From NCBI GenBank assembly GCA_026225945.1, contig JAMJFZ010003163.1, positions 17,916,501 to 17,980,500 on the forward strand: 64,000 bases of DNA, read 5' to 3'. A program made the translations under genes and the position numbers. Shown one piece after another: positions 20,370-31,935 of this stretch. Origin of the DNA: Cricetomys ansorgei. Lineage: Eukaryota > Chordata > Mammalia > Rodentia > Nesomyidae. Each line of letters starts with the position of its first letter. The stretch's first letter is position 1. Below the pieces are notes generated by a model that worked only from the letters and a program-made list of their open reading frames with translations, was not told the DNA's origin and searched no databases.

Positions 20370-20617
20370 GTGTCTCCCTCAATCACTCTCCACTTTGTTT
20401 ATTGAGGCAGGGCCTGATGCTGAACCCAGAGCATAGCAATTCTTGCTTGTCAGGCTAGCCAGCTTGTTCCAGAGAATCCCTGTCTCTGCTGCTTGTGTTC
20501 TAAGATTACAGAGAGCCTCCATGTTTGCCTGGCTTTTCTCTGGATCCTGGGGTCCAAACTGTGGTCTCATGCTGAAGAGCAAGTACTTTATCCACTTACC
20601 TGTCTCTCCAGCCCATG
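20370..20617 (-). repeat. B4 SINE
   Basis: A near full-length reverse B4: 'gtctccctcaatcactctcc', 'ttgaggcagggcctgatgct', 'agattacagagagcctccat' and the tRNA-like head 'tccacttacctgtctctcca'. Confidence 0.85.
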
Positions 20618-21560
20618 GTATCCTGCTTTTCCATCTTCTATTTTGGGTTTGTTTTCTTCCTTTTGAAGCTTGAGACTAGATATATGAATTTTCCGATTCC
20701 CCAATGTGAGTGTGGACTTTAATTTGGCCTGAGACTTACAGAGAAGCCCTGGAGAAGTCTAGTTAGCAGCTTGCCCCCCAAAAGAGGAGAACAATATGTG
20801 CTGAGTATATTTTTAATCTTCTAAATGGGATGTAGCAGCCATTTGAACTCTTCAGGGACTTGGTTTCTTCTGTCCATGGGGCATTCTTCCTTATCTGTAA
20901 ACAATAAAGCTGCCTATTGAAAGCAAACCTTGGTCTGGGAAGGCCTGGGGTCAGTGAAAAGCCCTAGGTAAGGGGGCTTAGCACCAGGATGAGTGGCCTG
21001 CCTTTGTTACTGGCTTTGGCTGGACCACCCTGGATTTCAGAAGCCTGCATCAGGCTCCACAAATCTAATGATAGCACGTGCCTTGTTGAAGGACCACCCA
21101 GCTATGTGCATTGTCCTGGTCTCTTGCCAGGCTGATGCTTTCTGTCTATGAACCTCTGCTTCTCTGTATAGCACCGAAAGGGGCCAGAGGACCCCCCAAT
21201 GCTACAGGCTGGAGTTTCTAAGCCCCGAGAGCAGCTACCTGTTTGCCTTCCCCAGGGATCTCTCTGAAGTTTGCTCTCTATAGGCTTTGTATCCAGCTGT
21301 GCCTTCAGGAGAATGTAAGACGCCATCTGTTTAAGGAACTCCAGGATATAAAATTTTGTAATTTTTACAGTTCCAGTTGATTACTTAAAATTGTTCAATG
21401 TTTGTCTTTATTTATAGCAATTTAATGGGTATGTGCTATAAATGAGACCCATTTCCCCATTCCGTCTTTGGATAAAGGTCTGAAGAGAGTCACTGGTGCT
21501 GCTTAGGGCACAAGTCTCAGAAACATTTTGATAACAACAGAGAATTGTTAGGTCACATGT
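20618..21560. other. Non-repetitive DNA
   Basis: Nothing recognised. An AATAAA occurs at about 20904 ('aaacaataaagctgcc') without other gene-end evidence. Confidence 0.45.
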
Positions 21561-21561
21561 A

Positions 21562-21938
21562 GAATGGTGGTTTGAATGAGATTTTCCTCCACAGGCTCTG
21601 CTATTTGAACCTGGTCTCCACTAGGTGGCACTGTTTGGGGGAGGCTTAGGAGGTACATCCCTGGTGGAGGAAGCGTGTCACTGGGTGAAGGCTTTGAGAT
21701 TAAAAGTCTTTTGCCATTTCCAGTTGGATTTTTCTGCTATGTGTTTGTGGTTCAAGATGTGAGCTGTCAGTTTCCTGTTCCTGCCGCCATGCTTACTGCT
21801 TGTTGCCACACCTGTCTTTTGCTATTATGGGCTCTTTACTGTCTGGAACCATAAGCCAAAATAAATCCTCTCTACCTTAAGTTGCTCTTGGTCATGGTGT
21901 TTTATCACTGCGAGAGAAAAGCAACTGCTACGAGAACC
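21562..21938 (+). mobile_element. MaLR LTR (ORR1/MT type)
   Basis: 'atggtggtttgaatgagatt', 'ggtggcactgtttgggggag', 'ccataagccaaaataaatcc' and 'ttggtcatggtgttttatca' are in canonical order and length. Confidence 0.85.
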
Positions 21939-22505
21939 AGGTGCCTTCCTGGGGTCCTTGAAGTAGCTTTTAGCTACAAGTGAACTGAGACTCACAGAAG
22001 CTAAGGGATATGCTTCAGTCACATGGCTGAGCGCTCAAATAATACTCAGAAGGACCAGGCAAAGAATCTTCCAGAGAAAGCCATATCAAAAGGAAAAGGA
22101 GGCAGCACACATTATCTCCCTGGTGATGTTTGGGAGATCTCCTCTCATGTCTTAAAAGAACTTGGTGTACAGGCAGCTAGTCATCTGAAGTCTTTGCTTA
22201 CACCCTCCCAGGTGCTGCTAACTGCTACTCTTCCATGTTCTCAGACACGAGGTCCGTTCTGACCACGCTGAAGGATTCAGCTCATTCTGGTGTTATCATT
22301 CCTAGACTAGCTAGGGTTCCACAGAGAGACACAGCCATGTGTGCAGACAGATTTCAAGGAAATGTTTTACATGACTATGGAGCTGCCAACCAAGTCAGTA
22401 CTACATGGCCTTCAGGGGACAGTTAAGACGCAAACCAAAACAACACAGTGTCTATTTATTTGATAAAAATGCCTTGGAAGGTGTGATAAAGCTATTCTTT
22501 AACAA
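21939..22505. other. Non-repetitive DNA
   Basis: No recognised feature. Confidence 0.45.
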
Positions 22506-22509
22506 CAAA

Positions 22510-22702
22510 ATTTTTTAATGTGTATAGATGTGTGCCCAAGTGTATGTCTGCACCATGTGCGTGCAGGGGCCTGTGAAGAGGGTGTTGGATCCCCTGGAAC
22601 CAGAGTTAGGAAATCGTGAGCAGCCATGTTGGGAATGAAACTTTGGCCCTTTTCAAGAGCAGAAAGTGCTTTTAACTGCTGATCCATCTCTCCAGCCTTA
22701 TT
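22510..22702 (-). repeat. B3 SINE
   Basis: 'gagggtgttggatcccctgg', 'aaccagagttaggaaatcgt' and 'actgctgatccatctctcca' are reverse B3 landmarks. Confidence 0.85.
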
Positions 22703-22814
22703 CTAAGGTATCCCTTTTTTAAAAATTAATTTTATTTTTATACGTATGTATATGCATAGTTCATTTTTTAAAAGTCATTTGTGCTTGCATTGTTCTTTTT
22801 TTAGGTTTTCTTTT

Positions 22815-23014
22815 TGGTTTATTTATTCTTAATTTTATGTGTGTGAGTGTTTTGCTTCCACACATGTCTGAGGAGGTCAAAAGAGGGCATCGGATCCCCT
22901 GGAACTTGAGTTATGGGCAGTTATAAGGCACCGCGTGGGTGCTGAGAATCAAGCTAGGTCTTCTCCGAAGGAGCAGAAAGTGCTCTTGCCACCGAGCCAT
23001 CTTTCTAGCCCCAC
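22815..23014 (-). repeat. B3 SINE
   Basis: 'gagggcatcggatcccctgg', 'aacttgagttatgggcagtt' and 'gccaccgagccatctttcta'. It is a second B3 in the same orientation as its neighbour at 22510. Confidence 0.85.
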
Positions 23015-23185
23015 CTCTGCTTAATCATTTTCTTAACCGTCAGCACTAAGGAGTACGTATTTTCCTGGACCCTACAATACGCCTGTCAAAACCTGTTTGT
23101 TCTTTACTGAACGTCTGTGTCTAGCCCTAGGTGGAGGTAGGTACCTGATGTATTTTTCTGTCCATCCCTCCATCCCTCCATCTTT

Positions 23186-23292
23186 CCAGACAGCACATAT
23201 TTATTGAAAGTCTACCATGGGGCAGCCAAGGGAGGGCTAGGACAAAAGTGATGGCCTAGACTTGGTCCTCTCTCAGATGCTCACAGTTGAAG
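23186..23292 (+). repeat. L2/MIR relic
   Basis: 'cacatatttattgaaagtct' then 'accatggggcagccaaggga' and 'gatgctcacagttgaagata' follow the common L2 3' pattern. Confidence 0.45.
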
Positions 23293-23900
23293 ATAGAGCC
23301 AGGCATGCTATCCACTAGGGCTCAGCAGCAGCCTCTGTCCATAGACTGGAAGGTTGTTGGCTTCACTGTGCCTGGTACCCCACAGGAACCCTGTGGGAAG
23401 TGACATGGAGCCCTGGAATTCTCAATCATGTCAGTCAGGAGTGAGAGAAGGAAAAGCAATGTGGTCCCCTGTGTCTTCTGAGGAAGACAAAGGCCACATA
23501 CACTGACTAAGGCAGTGCTCCATCCCTCCCCAGCACACCCTCCCCCCTCCCCACCTCTGGCAGCCTGGACTCCAGCACTTTGATCATCAGCATCAATCAC
23601 TGTCAACTGGAGCATCAGCTACCAGAATCATCCCGGTGTAGGGGGCATCTGGAGTTCCTCGGCTTCTTGTCTTTCATTTTTTCTCAACTCTTAACACCAA
23701 AAACACCTGGGAGACAATTTTCTAATAACGTTCAAGTTTTATTCATTTAGTGGGTACTCTTTTCACTGTTTCTTTCTCCCAGACAACTCTGCCTGCAAAG
23801 CCTACCCTGTGGAAGGTGGATTTCCTTCACATCAGCCCTGGGGCGGGAGTGTCTTCGGAGTCCCCACACACTGTTCCAGTAACCATCATTTTGTTTTTAT
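23293..23900. other. Non-repetitive DNA
   Basis: The minus-strand 97-codon frame (23322-23615) has no family resemblance I know. Confidence 0.45.
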
Positions 23901-23913
23901 TTTTTATATCTTG

Positions 23914-24059
23914 ATTTTTCGAGTCAGGGCTTCTATGTTGTACCTCTGGCTGTCCTGGAACTCACTCTGTAGACCAGGCTGGCCTCAAACTCACAGAGAT
24001 CCACTTGCCTCTGCCTCTTGAGTACTGGGATTAAAGGCGTGTACCACCACTGCCCAGCT
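23914..24059 (-). repeat. B1 SINE
   Basis: A full-length reverse B1 with 'gtagaccaggctggcctcaa', 'actcacagagatccacttgc' and 'ccaccactgcccagct'. It shows the rat/cricetid-type B1 form. Confidence 0.93.
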
Positions 24060-24164
24060 AATAACCATCATTTACATCACTCCTCGTTCCTTATATCTTA
24101 ATATCTTAAGTATGTCTTAGCTATCTTTCCTCTCACAGTCTGATGTATCATTGTAGGTCTCTTC

Positions 24165-24470
24165 CTCTTCTAGCTTGCTTTTCTGTTGCTGTGATAAACA
24201 TCATGACCAAAAGCAGCTTGGTGAGGAAAGGGTTTATTTCATCTTACAGTTACAGTTCATCATCAAGGAAAGCCAGGACAAGTGCCCAAGAAAGGAGCGT
24301 GAAGCAGAAACCATAGATAAGCACTGCTTATTGACTTGTTCTCCTTGGCTTGCTCAACTAGATTTCTTATACAGCCTAGGGATGGTGCTGCCCACAGTGG
24401 GTTAGCCCTTCCTATATCAATTGGAAATTAAGAAAAAGCCTCATAGATATGCTACAGACTAATCTGTGTT
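24165..24470 (-). mobile_element. MaLR-like LTR
   Basis: 'tgttgctgtgataaacatca', 'ggtgaggaaagggtttattt', 'ctagggatggtgctgcccac' and 'ggaaattaagaaaaagcctc' make a clear reverse copy of the family seen forward at 37950. Confidence 0.75.
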
Positions 24471-25460
24471 GTAGAAGTATATTTCTAGTTATTTTTAAAA
24501 TGGTTGTTTTGTGCATTATGCATTATGAAGGACTGCCTGGTCCTTGGCATTTTGTATGTCTGTAGGTGTTGGCTTTATGTAAAAAATGTTTGATTGCTCG
24601 TGATCTGCACGTGCTATCGATAGAACACCTGAGGAGCTTAAGTATCAATAAAAACCCCTGAGATGAGACGTTCGGGGTTCCACTGTCCAGTATGGTGTTG
24701 GCCAGGATACTGGTTCCCTCTGCTAGGACCTGTCAGGGTTTGCTCCCATGAAAGTGCCTCAGTGTCTTCCTTGCTGAGCCACCACATAGGTGTACAAATC
24801 TGATTTGGGCAGTTCCTTAACTGATGTTCCCTCTTTCCAGGTGGCTGTGGTTTATACTGAGTTAACATTAAAAACTAACCAGCTCACCTTCCCACTTGCA
24901 AGCTTTACTTCTCACTTCCCACTCCCACTTCCCATTTGCAAGCTTTACAAGCACAGGGAGCCTATCTGGCTTGGTCACTATGCCTATCAACACTGTACAT
25001 ACTGAATTTTCTACTCATGTAATTCAGGAAAGCCTAGGAAAGGCCGAGGTTACTTACATATCCTGCCTCCCATAAAATAGTAGCTCCAAGCCTGCCCCTG
25101 GCAGAATAGCTTCATTGACAGGCACCTCACTGACTCTCCAAGAAGGGGTTCTGATTCGGAGCTGACATCACACCCCTACTAGGAAGCAGATCAATCCTTC
25201 CATTGAGGTTGCTCAGCCCACTGAGGCATGTATCCTGAAACTTCCAGGCCCTTCCCTATATGGGATGACTCCTTGCTGGTTCCTACTCTTGCTTAAATCT
25301 AGATTGTAAGTGCCCCGGGCCACCATCTGCTCTTTCATATCCCCACAGCCGTGGGGGCAGAGATGCCTGGGATTTATAGTGTCATGACTCATTTAAAACT
25401 CATAACACTTGGATGTAGAGAATCAGCCAGCTCTCCCATGCCCTACACCCACAAATTATA
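24471..25460. other. Non-repetitive DNA
   Basis: Nothing recognised over almost 1 kb apart from a short 'tgcattatgcattatg' repeat at 24514-24530. Confidence 0.45.
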
Positions 25461-25467
25461 AGCTCCT

Positions 25468-25620
25468 ACCTGGCAGCATAGTGGAATGGATGGGAATTAG
25501 AGTTTGTAGTTAGTCAGTATGAGATTGAGTTCTGGGTTGTTACTGTGGCTGTGGGTGGCTAACTGAGACTCAGTTTCCTCATCTGTGAAAAGGATGTGCA
25601 GCAACACTTCCCAGAGATGG
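25468..25620 (+). repeat. MIR SINE
   Basis: 'catagtggaatggatgggaa', 'gagttctgggttgttactgt' and 'cagtttcctcatctgtgaaa' follow MIR core order. Confidence 0.6.
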
Positions 25621-26014
25621 AGAATGGAGGAAAGTACCTGGGCAGATCTGATAAGCCAGAGGGTCAGGAAGCATTCCCCAAGCTGTTGCCCTACTGTGTT
25701 GCCTGTTGAACACAGTTGCCTTCTAGGAACAGGCAGAACCTAGCTGTTTGTGGATGGGAGAGCAGAGAAAGGAACACCATGGCTATAATAAATGTCACAG
25801 TGGGGTAATAGAGGTCTCCTTGTCTTACGCTGCATTTGGAACCTTGTGGTTCCAGGGAGAAGGAAGTCTGTTAAGCTTCCTGCTTCATTTAGTAATAATT
25901 GTAGAGATGTTTCTGCTGAAACCAAGTAAAGTAAAAATGCATAAACAAACTCTTCGTCACATGAATCAGCATGTAAACAACGACGTCTTTAAATTTATTA
26001 GACCGTTTAAACTT

Positions 26015-26284
26015 GAGGGCAGTGAGTAGCACTGTGTGGGGAGGTGTAGGGGGTGTGGTCTTTTGGAGGAGGCTTGTTACTAGAGGCGGGCTTTTGAGAG
26101 TTTCAAGACTCATGCTGTTTTGAGTTCTCTTTCTGCTTGGTGCTTGAGGTTCCAGAGGTGAGCCCTTAGCTTCCCATTCCTGCTACCACGCTTTTGCTCT
26201 GCCATAGTAGATCCATAAATCCAAATAACCTTTCTTCTAGAAATTGCCTGGTAATGGTGCTTTATCATATAACAGAAGAGTAAC

Positions 26285-26319
<35 letters not shown>
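26015..26319 (+). mobile_element. MaLR LTR plus (CA)n
   Basis: 'ggggtgtggtcttttggagg', 'tccataaatccaaataacct', 'taatggtgctttatcatata' and 'agaagagtaactaacaca' give ORR1/MT order. The LTR end passes directly into (CA)n at 26288-26319. Confidence 0.75.
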
Positions 26320-26320
<1 letters not shown>

Positions 26321-26379
26321 AAACAGATAAATTCACAAATACAACCTACTGAGTCCATTTAGTCTTTGTATAAGTTATA

Positions 26380-26515
26380 GCCACAAAATCTCAACAGTAT
26401 GGTTGTCTAAACAAGACCTGAACAATGATGACACCAGTTGCCAGGGATAGTCCCCCTAATTGGTTATGTAATACCAAGTGGTCAGCCCTGAAAACATATA
26501 CATATAAGAACTTGA
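26380..26515 (+). mobile_element. L1 3' UTR fragment
   Basis: 'ttgtctaaacaagacctgaa' and 'accaagtggtcagccctgaa' also occur, slightly changed, in the longer L1 3' end at 62570-62850 in this window. Confidence 0.7.
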
Positions 26516-26704
26516 TTTCTTATAGTTCTAGAGGCTGAAGAATCTGAGATCACAGAGCCAGGAAGACCATATCTGACAAAGGTCTCTGCTTCCAAGTTGG
26601 TGTTTTGAATGCTGTGGGCTATCCAGTGAGGACACTGGGTCCAGAGACAGAGAGTGGGAGGACAAAAGGGAAGGGACCCCCCATCAATTGCCTCTATTTG
26701 TTTC

Positions 26705-26806
26705 TATTTATTTTGGGCCCCTGTTTCCCTATGTGGCCCAGGCTGTCCTTGAACTTGCTTTTCTTCAGCTTCCAGAGTGCCAGGATTACGAGCATGAGCC
26801 AGCAAA
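26705..26806 (-). repeat. B1/B4-type SINE fragment
   Basis: 'cctatgtggcccaggctgtc' and 'gccaggattacgagcatgag' are reverse B1-like. Confidence 0.6.
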
Positions 26807-26839
26807 GAGAGCTTTTTATTAATTAAAAGTACTGGCAAG

Positions 26840-26975
26840 GTGAAAGGTATCTTACTAAGTCCTTTATGTGTATTACTTCATCTTCCTGAGAAAGGCTAGC
26901 TTGGTCCCCATTATGTTATTTTTGTATATAAAGAAACTACTGTATACAATGTTTCAGAGCTTGTCGGGCACAGTG
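26840..26975 (+). repeat. MIR/L2 relic
   Basis: 'cctttatgtgtattacttca' with 'gtccccattatgttattttt' resembles the MIR/L2 'ttacctcatttaatcctcac' module. Highly diverged. Confidence 0.35.
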
Positions 26976-26991
26976 TTAAAGACTCTATACC

Positions 26992-27112
26992 ACTGGTGGG
27001 GGTGTGTACATCTACATTCCTAGCACTTACAAGGTTGAGGCAGGAGGATCAAGAGTTTGGGGCTAGCCTGGGCTACATAGTAAGACCCTGTTTCCAAAAA
27101 GAAAAAGTAGTA
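26992..27112 (+). repeat. B1/B4-type SINE
   Basis: 'tgaggcaggaggatcaagag', 'gctagcctgggctacatagt' and 'aagaccctgtttccaaaaag'. Confidence 0.8.
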
Positions 27113-27156
27113 AGGAAATAAAAGATTAGGAGAAATGCCTCTGTGTTGATAGCCGC

Positions 27157-27170
27157 CCCCCCCCCCCCCA
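27157..27170. repeat. poly(C)
   Basis: A run of about 14 C in otherwise anonymous sequence. Confidence 0.9.
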
Positions 27171-27559
27171 TGTAAACTCTGTGGACAGATCTCAGAACCC
27201 ACTGCCTGCAGTGAACAAACATGAATGGTGTGTGTGCATGGGCAGAGTCTCTGAGAAAAGATGAAAACCCCTGTTATAGCTTCAGGGAGAGTGTCCCATT
27301 TACATCACCAAGGAGAGGGATATTAAACTTAACAGGCTAAAAAAATGAAGTGTGAGACCAGACCAGCCACCTAGACAGCTGCTGACAACTTCACACCACA
27401 AGGTCATGGAAGAGGTTGCAGCTTTACTTCTCAATGTACTTGGGAGAATTTTTCCTGGCAAGGACATGGAGGATTCTCTCATTTCCTTTCACCACCAGAC
27501 AGCAATCCTTTAATAACTGTACCATGATTGATTTAACAGCTTCACTGTTTGTTTTGTTT

Positions 27560-27690
27560 TGCTTTTTTGAGGTTAGGTCATGCTATAAAGACAGGGCTAG
27601 CCTGGTATTCACTATATGTCCAGGCTGGACATATAGCGAATTCACAGCAATCCTAACTCTGAGGGCTGGGATTATAGATATGCTTTTTCT
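27560..27690 (-). repeat. B1 SINE carrying a hairpin
   Basis: A diverged reverse B1. In place of the usual 'gtagaccaggctggcct' core it has a perfect 11-bp inverted repeat around a 3-base loop at 27612-27636. Confidence 0.65.
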
Positions 27691-27737
27691 TAATAATATG
27701 CTATATGAACATTCTTTGCCATCAACTCTGGGCTCAC

Positions 27738-27836
27738 CCATCCCTCCCTCCCTCCCTCCTTCCTCCTTTCTTTTCTTCCTTCCTTCCTTCCTTCCTTCCT
27801 TCCTTCCTTCCTTCCTTCCTTCCTTTCTTCCTTCTT
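27738..27836. repeat. (TTCC)n/(TCCC)n array
   Basis: About 100 bp of tetranucleotide C/T repeats. Confidence 0.95.
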
Positions 27837-27849
27837 TTATAGCGTTATT

Positions 27850-28186
27850 TAGAGATGGAATCTAGAGCCTTGGATAAACCAACCAGGCATTCTGCTGCTG
27901 AGCCGCACACCTAATCTGTATTCGCCATTTAATTTTAACTTTTTGTGACAGTCTCATTATGCAACATTGACTGGCCTGGAACTGGTTGTGTAGACCAGGC
28001 TAGCCTGAAACTCACAGAAATCTGCCAGAATTTGCCTCTTGATTTTTTTTTTTTTTTGAGACAGGGTCTTGCTATAAAGTCCAGACCAGCCTTATATTTA
28101 CTATATAATCCAGGCTGTCCATAAATGGATGATCTTCCTGCCCCAGCCCTCTGAATGCTGGGTAACCTATGCCATCATACCTGGCT
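27850..28186 (-). repeat. SINE cluster: ID/B4 head and two B1 copies
   Basis: 27850-27915 has a B4/ID-like head ('gctgctgagccgcacaccta'). 27935-28043 is a reverse B1 lacking its head, and 28044-28186 is a second reverse B1 starting at a T run. Three elements lie in one orientation. Confidence 0.7.
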
Positions 28187-29585
28187 CAAAGCTCACTTTT
28201 GATCTTTATATCAAAGACATGTTCTAAGCATTTTTGGTACTCCTGACGCATGCTACACATTGGCAGTGCGAAGCTGTGTCGGTCATCAGTACCTGTCTGG
28301 CAAGACTGGTATCTGGTGCTCCTGAGAGGATCCTCCTGAGAGATGGCAGCCTGGGGATGAGTGTGTGGAGGAGCAGCTGGAAGCATAGGCTAGTGACCAC
28401 CTGAGCTGGCATGCTCTTCAAACTTCTTTACCACACTCAGCAAGGGAAAGAGCCTTGCCTGAGCTCATGCTGATCACACGAATTCAAACTGGGACTGAAT
28501 CTTGAGGCTTCTGAGTCACTGCCTTGGCAGCGTATCTAAGTGGTTAGAGTCACTGCCTGGCTGAGTCCCCTTGTATCCTTGGTAGCTGTGTGTGTCGGGG
28601 GTGCGTGCTAGACCCCAAAGCTCAGACTTGTTATCTGTGTTCCCTCTTGGTTGTAAGGAACAAAGCAGTCTGGTGCGATCTGGCCAAGCGTAGTCTTATT
28701 AGCCTCTTCTCTGAGGCATCATCATTATTAATAACGTTTTTTTCCCCCCTGGTCTCTCTGAGTAGATTAAAATGAAAATGAGCGTTATGGAAGAACATTT
28801 CTAGTCCAGCCAGATTTCGAAGACTGATAGACTGTAACATTTCTGAGGGTCCAAACGCTCATTCTGTCGTAGCCCTGTAGCCCTTCTGTAGCCCTGCGAT
28901 TCTGAGCAGAAGCTCCTGAAAAGCAGGCGCAGAGAAAGCCGCTCACTCATTTCTTCTTGGCTTGTCTCCTGGAAGCGTGGGCTGTTCTGACTGACTGGAA
29001 GTCAGGGTGCTTGCTCCCTGCTGGAGTGGCTACTTCATTCAGCACTCCTCATCAATGAATAGCTTGGAAGGGTGCAACAGCACCCTGATAAGGACTCAGT
29101 GTGTGGAAACAGTTGGTGCATTCTTTCATGAGGCTTAGCTTGAGCGGAAGTGCGTCATTCATTCATTACACCACCACACATTGCTTTTGTATCTCAGTGG
29201 CATGCACCCATTATCTTGTTCATGTGTCTGAGCCTTGGCTATGCACTGGCTGGACTACTTGAACTACCTGGGTTCTGTGGGGTGCTTCTAAGTGGTAGTT
29301 TGACTTTAGGTTTCGTCCACGTGATTTTTTGACCCAGGCACCAGTTAGCCATGTTCTCATGGTGATGGCAAAAATACAAGCTACTAGATTGAGAACTGGC
29401 ACACCGCCACTTCCGTCCACATTGCGATGGCCTAAATAAGTCATGTCCTGAGCTCAAAGCCAGGAGAAGACCTTGGGATCGCATAGCGAAAGGAAGAAGA
29501 ACAGAAGTGTAAGGAATTGGGGCGAATAGTTCAGTGTGTCACAGAGGGAGACAGACATTAATCCAGCAGTCCCACAAATGTATAG
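28187..29585. other. Non-repetitive DNA
   Basis: A 1.4-kb stretch with no SINE or LTR. 28490-28570 has a weak MIR-like look. Several short frames lie on both strands and none is convincing. Confidence 0.45.
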
Positions 29586-29639
29586 TTATGAGCTACAACG
29601 CATTGAAGGGAAGTTCCTGGCACCATAGAGCCCTGAATA

Positions 29640-29770
29640 CAGCACTGGGGATGATCTTTCTGAAGAAGCGATGTCTAGGGTGAGAACTGAAGGATTACAG
29701 GGTGGGAAAAGACACCAAGGAAGGAGAACCTCTGTGCAGAGTCTCTAGGTCAAGACGAAGCGGTGCAGCT
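29640..29770 (+). repeat. L2 relic
   Basis: 'gtgagaactgaaggattaca' and 'ggagaacctctgtgcagagt' follow the L2 'gggtcttgaaggatga...' module. Diverged. Confidence 0.4.
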
Positions 29771-29984
29771 GCCGGGCTGAGCAAGGCATTGGGGGAGAAG
29801 CCAGAAAACCATCAGGAACAAAACCATCTATGCCCCAGAGCCTCTGCTGAGAGCAGCTCATGGCTTAAAAATGATGGGTGAGTGTTGGCTTCTTGCGTGG
29901 TTTCGATTTTGTCAGGAACATATTTGCCCACTCCCTGTATAGTTCTGTTCATCCCTCAGGGTGCATCGGGGAGATGTGAAACAT

Positions 29985-30238
29985 CTTAGCTGCTCTGGTG
30001 TGTGGACCAAATGCTTGTGTCACTCCCACATGTTGGCATACTGACCCCTAACGTGATGGAGTCGGGAGGTGGAACTTTAGGAGGTAACTGTGTTATTGAG
30101 GGTGGAGGCCTCGGGAATGGGGACACACGCATGCTTTTCCTCTCAGCACTCAGAAGGAAGAGGCAGGCTGATTTCTGTGAACTCAAGGCCATCCTAGTCT
30201 GCGTAGTGAGTTCCAGGCTAGCCAGGGCTACAGACCCA

Positions 30239-30307
<69 letters not shown>

Positions 30308-30490
30308 GAGGAGGAGGAGGAGGAGGAGGAGGAGGAGGAGGAGGAGGAGGAGGAGGTCCTCACTAGAAGATGGCTGGGGGCATTTTGATTTTGGAGTTTT
30401 AGCCTTTAGACAGTAATAAACAAATTTCTGTTATTTCTGGGTCAGCTTAGCCTCTGGCACTTTGTTATAGTAGCCCGAGCTCAGACACTT
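29985..30490 (+). mobile_element. Ancient MaLR LTR (MLT1/MST type), interrupted
   Basis: The 5' part is 29985-30134 ('ggaccaaatgcttgtgtcac', 'gtcgggaggtggaactttag'). The 3' part is 30357-30490 ('ttttggagttttagccttta', 'taaacaaatttctgttattt', 'ttgttatagtagcccgagct'). A B1 and its expanded purine tail lie in between. Confidence 0.75.
30135..30356 (+). repeat. B1 SINE with (GA)n and (GGA)n tail
   Basis: A B1 lacking its head (30135-30240, 'aggccatcctagtctgcgta', 'gttccaggctagccagggct') continues into (GA)n at 30245-30304 and (GGA)n at 30304-30356. The tail has grown into a 110-bp pure purine tract. Confidence 0.9.
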
Positions 30491-31635
30491 GGCCAGCTGG
30501 TTGCTGCCTCTCTGGCCTCCCTGTTCTGAGTATAAACATCTTCTGTAACCACATTCAGTTCTATTTTTAGTGTTTCTCTGTACTGCAAGGCTGTGGCCTT
30601 TTGAAAGGCAGAGACTATACTGTTCTTTTCCTCTGCTTCTCTTGTGTTTATTGACAGACCTTGGCCCAGACCAGTTGCCAGGAAATGTCTATTGTCTTGA
30701 TGATCAAATAAGCTCATGGTTGCAGGAATACTTTGTTAAATGTGAAATGCCACCACTTTGTTATCACCCACATCATCCAGATGCTGGCATTGTTTCTCCT
30801 GGTGGGAGGAGCAGTCTTAGGTACAAGAGGGTGGGCTAGCGTGGTGGATGATGGAGGTGGCAAACTTGAACCCTTTCAGGGGTCAGGAAAGTGAAACAAT
30901 TGGATGACTCAGGCTGATGCGCGCCTACAAGAGCAGCGGGTAGAGGCAAATCACACCAGGAGTGCTCTGTCATTCAGAGCGACTGGCTTCTGTCTGTCAT
31001 GTCTACTGGGCATATGGCTCTCATTTACCACATCTCACTAGATTTAGAAGAGGCTGAGAACTCAGGTTTTGTTAAGTGAAATGGACATCTAAGATGTAGG
31101 CGATTTAATACAATCTTTTTTTAAATGCTGTGAAGGTGAAATGAGACATTGCTTGTGGACTTCTTGGCCTGTAGCCTTGAGTTTAGGACTTAGGAGCTAA
31201 CAGCATGTATCCGAGAGCTGGATGAAACTAGATCCAAGTCCCAGTTTCTTTTTTCTCTTCTGTTTTGTTATGTCAGGAAGACGACTGGAACGCTCTGCTC
31301 TTGTCTCCTCTTCCATGAGATGGAGGCAATCATAGAGCTGCGTGGAGCCGTGGTCGGTGTATTGAGCGCAAGGGACTCAGTTTCCATTGCTGCCATTGTT
31401 TTCCTCTCACAGACAGCTTGGAGCTTGAGCTCATGGTTAGGAATGGTCTGGAGGCTCTGGGAAAGAGCAGCCAAGGATACTGTGGACACATTGGTTCAGC
31501 ATCCTCTGGAGGTTTTGGTGTTGAGAATGAATGAAACCTGTAATGGTCGTTTTTGAGACCCAGGGAGAAAGAAGAGAGGATAAATTACCTGCCATAATCA
31601 AAAAGATTTAAGTAACTGCTGAACAAGTGTGCAAG
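30491..31635. other. Non-repetitive DNA
   Basis: More than 1.1 kb with no recognised repeat or exon. Confidence 0.45.
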
Positions 31636-31935
31636 TCATTCATTCATTCTTTTATTCGTTTACCCTTGATGGGTGCTACCTGATTAGTAAAGTACTATGG
31701 TGCCTGAAGGAGGAAGAAATAGTACTTCCCTAAGAGCTTGGCATCTTGGGTACAAGGCAGGAGAGGCAAAAGAATGGTGGGAAGCAGAGTCTATCCATGC
31801 CTCTTACCAGATGTGTGATGTTGGGTAACTTGCTAGAACTTCCTCTGCATACGTTTCCTCATCTGAGAATGGGGATCACTGAAGTACTGTTTCTTGGGTT
31901 ACCATGATGAATTGCTAGGTTAATACCCGAGGGTC
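31636..31935 (+). repeat. L2 and MIR relics
   Basis: 31636-31760 has 'tcattcattcattcttttat' and 'taagagcttggcatcttggg' (L2-like). 31795-31935 has 'gatgtgtgatgttgggtaac' and 'gtttcctcatctgagaatgg' (MIR). Confidence 0.5.

Noticed and set aside
19833..20386. Long overlapping open frames (126-177 codons) on both strands
   Set aside because: All come from the TG/CA microsatellite, which has no stop codons in most frames. The peptides are only Cys/Val or His/Thr repeats.
20900..20912. AATAAA as a gene 3' end
   Set aside because: No upstream exon, conserved frame or downstream GU-rich context supports it. Single hexamers are expected by chance.
27416..27865. 149-codon plus-strand frame
   Set aside because: The last third is the TTCC array and the middle is a reverse B1.
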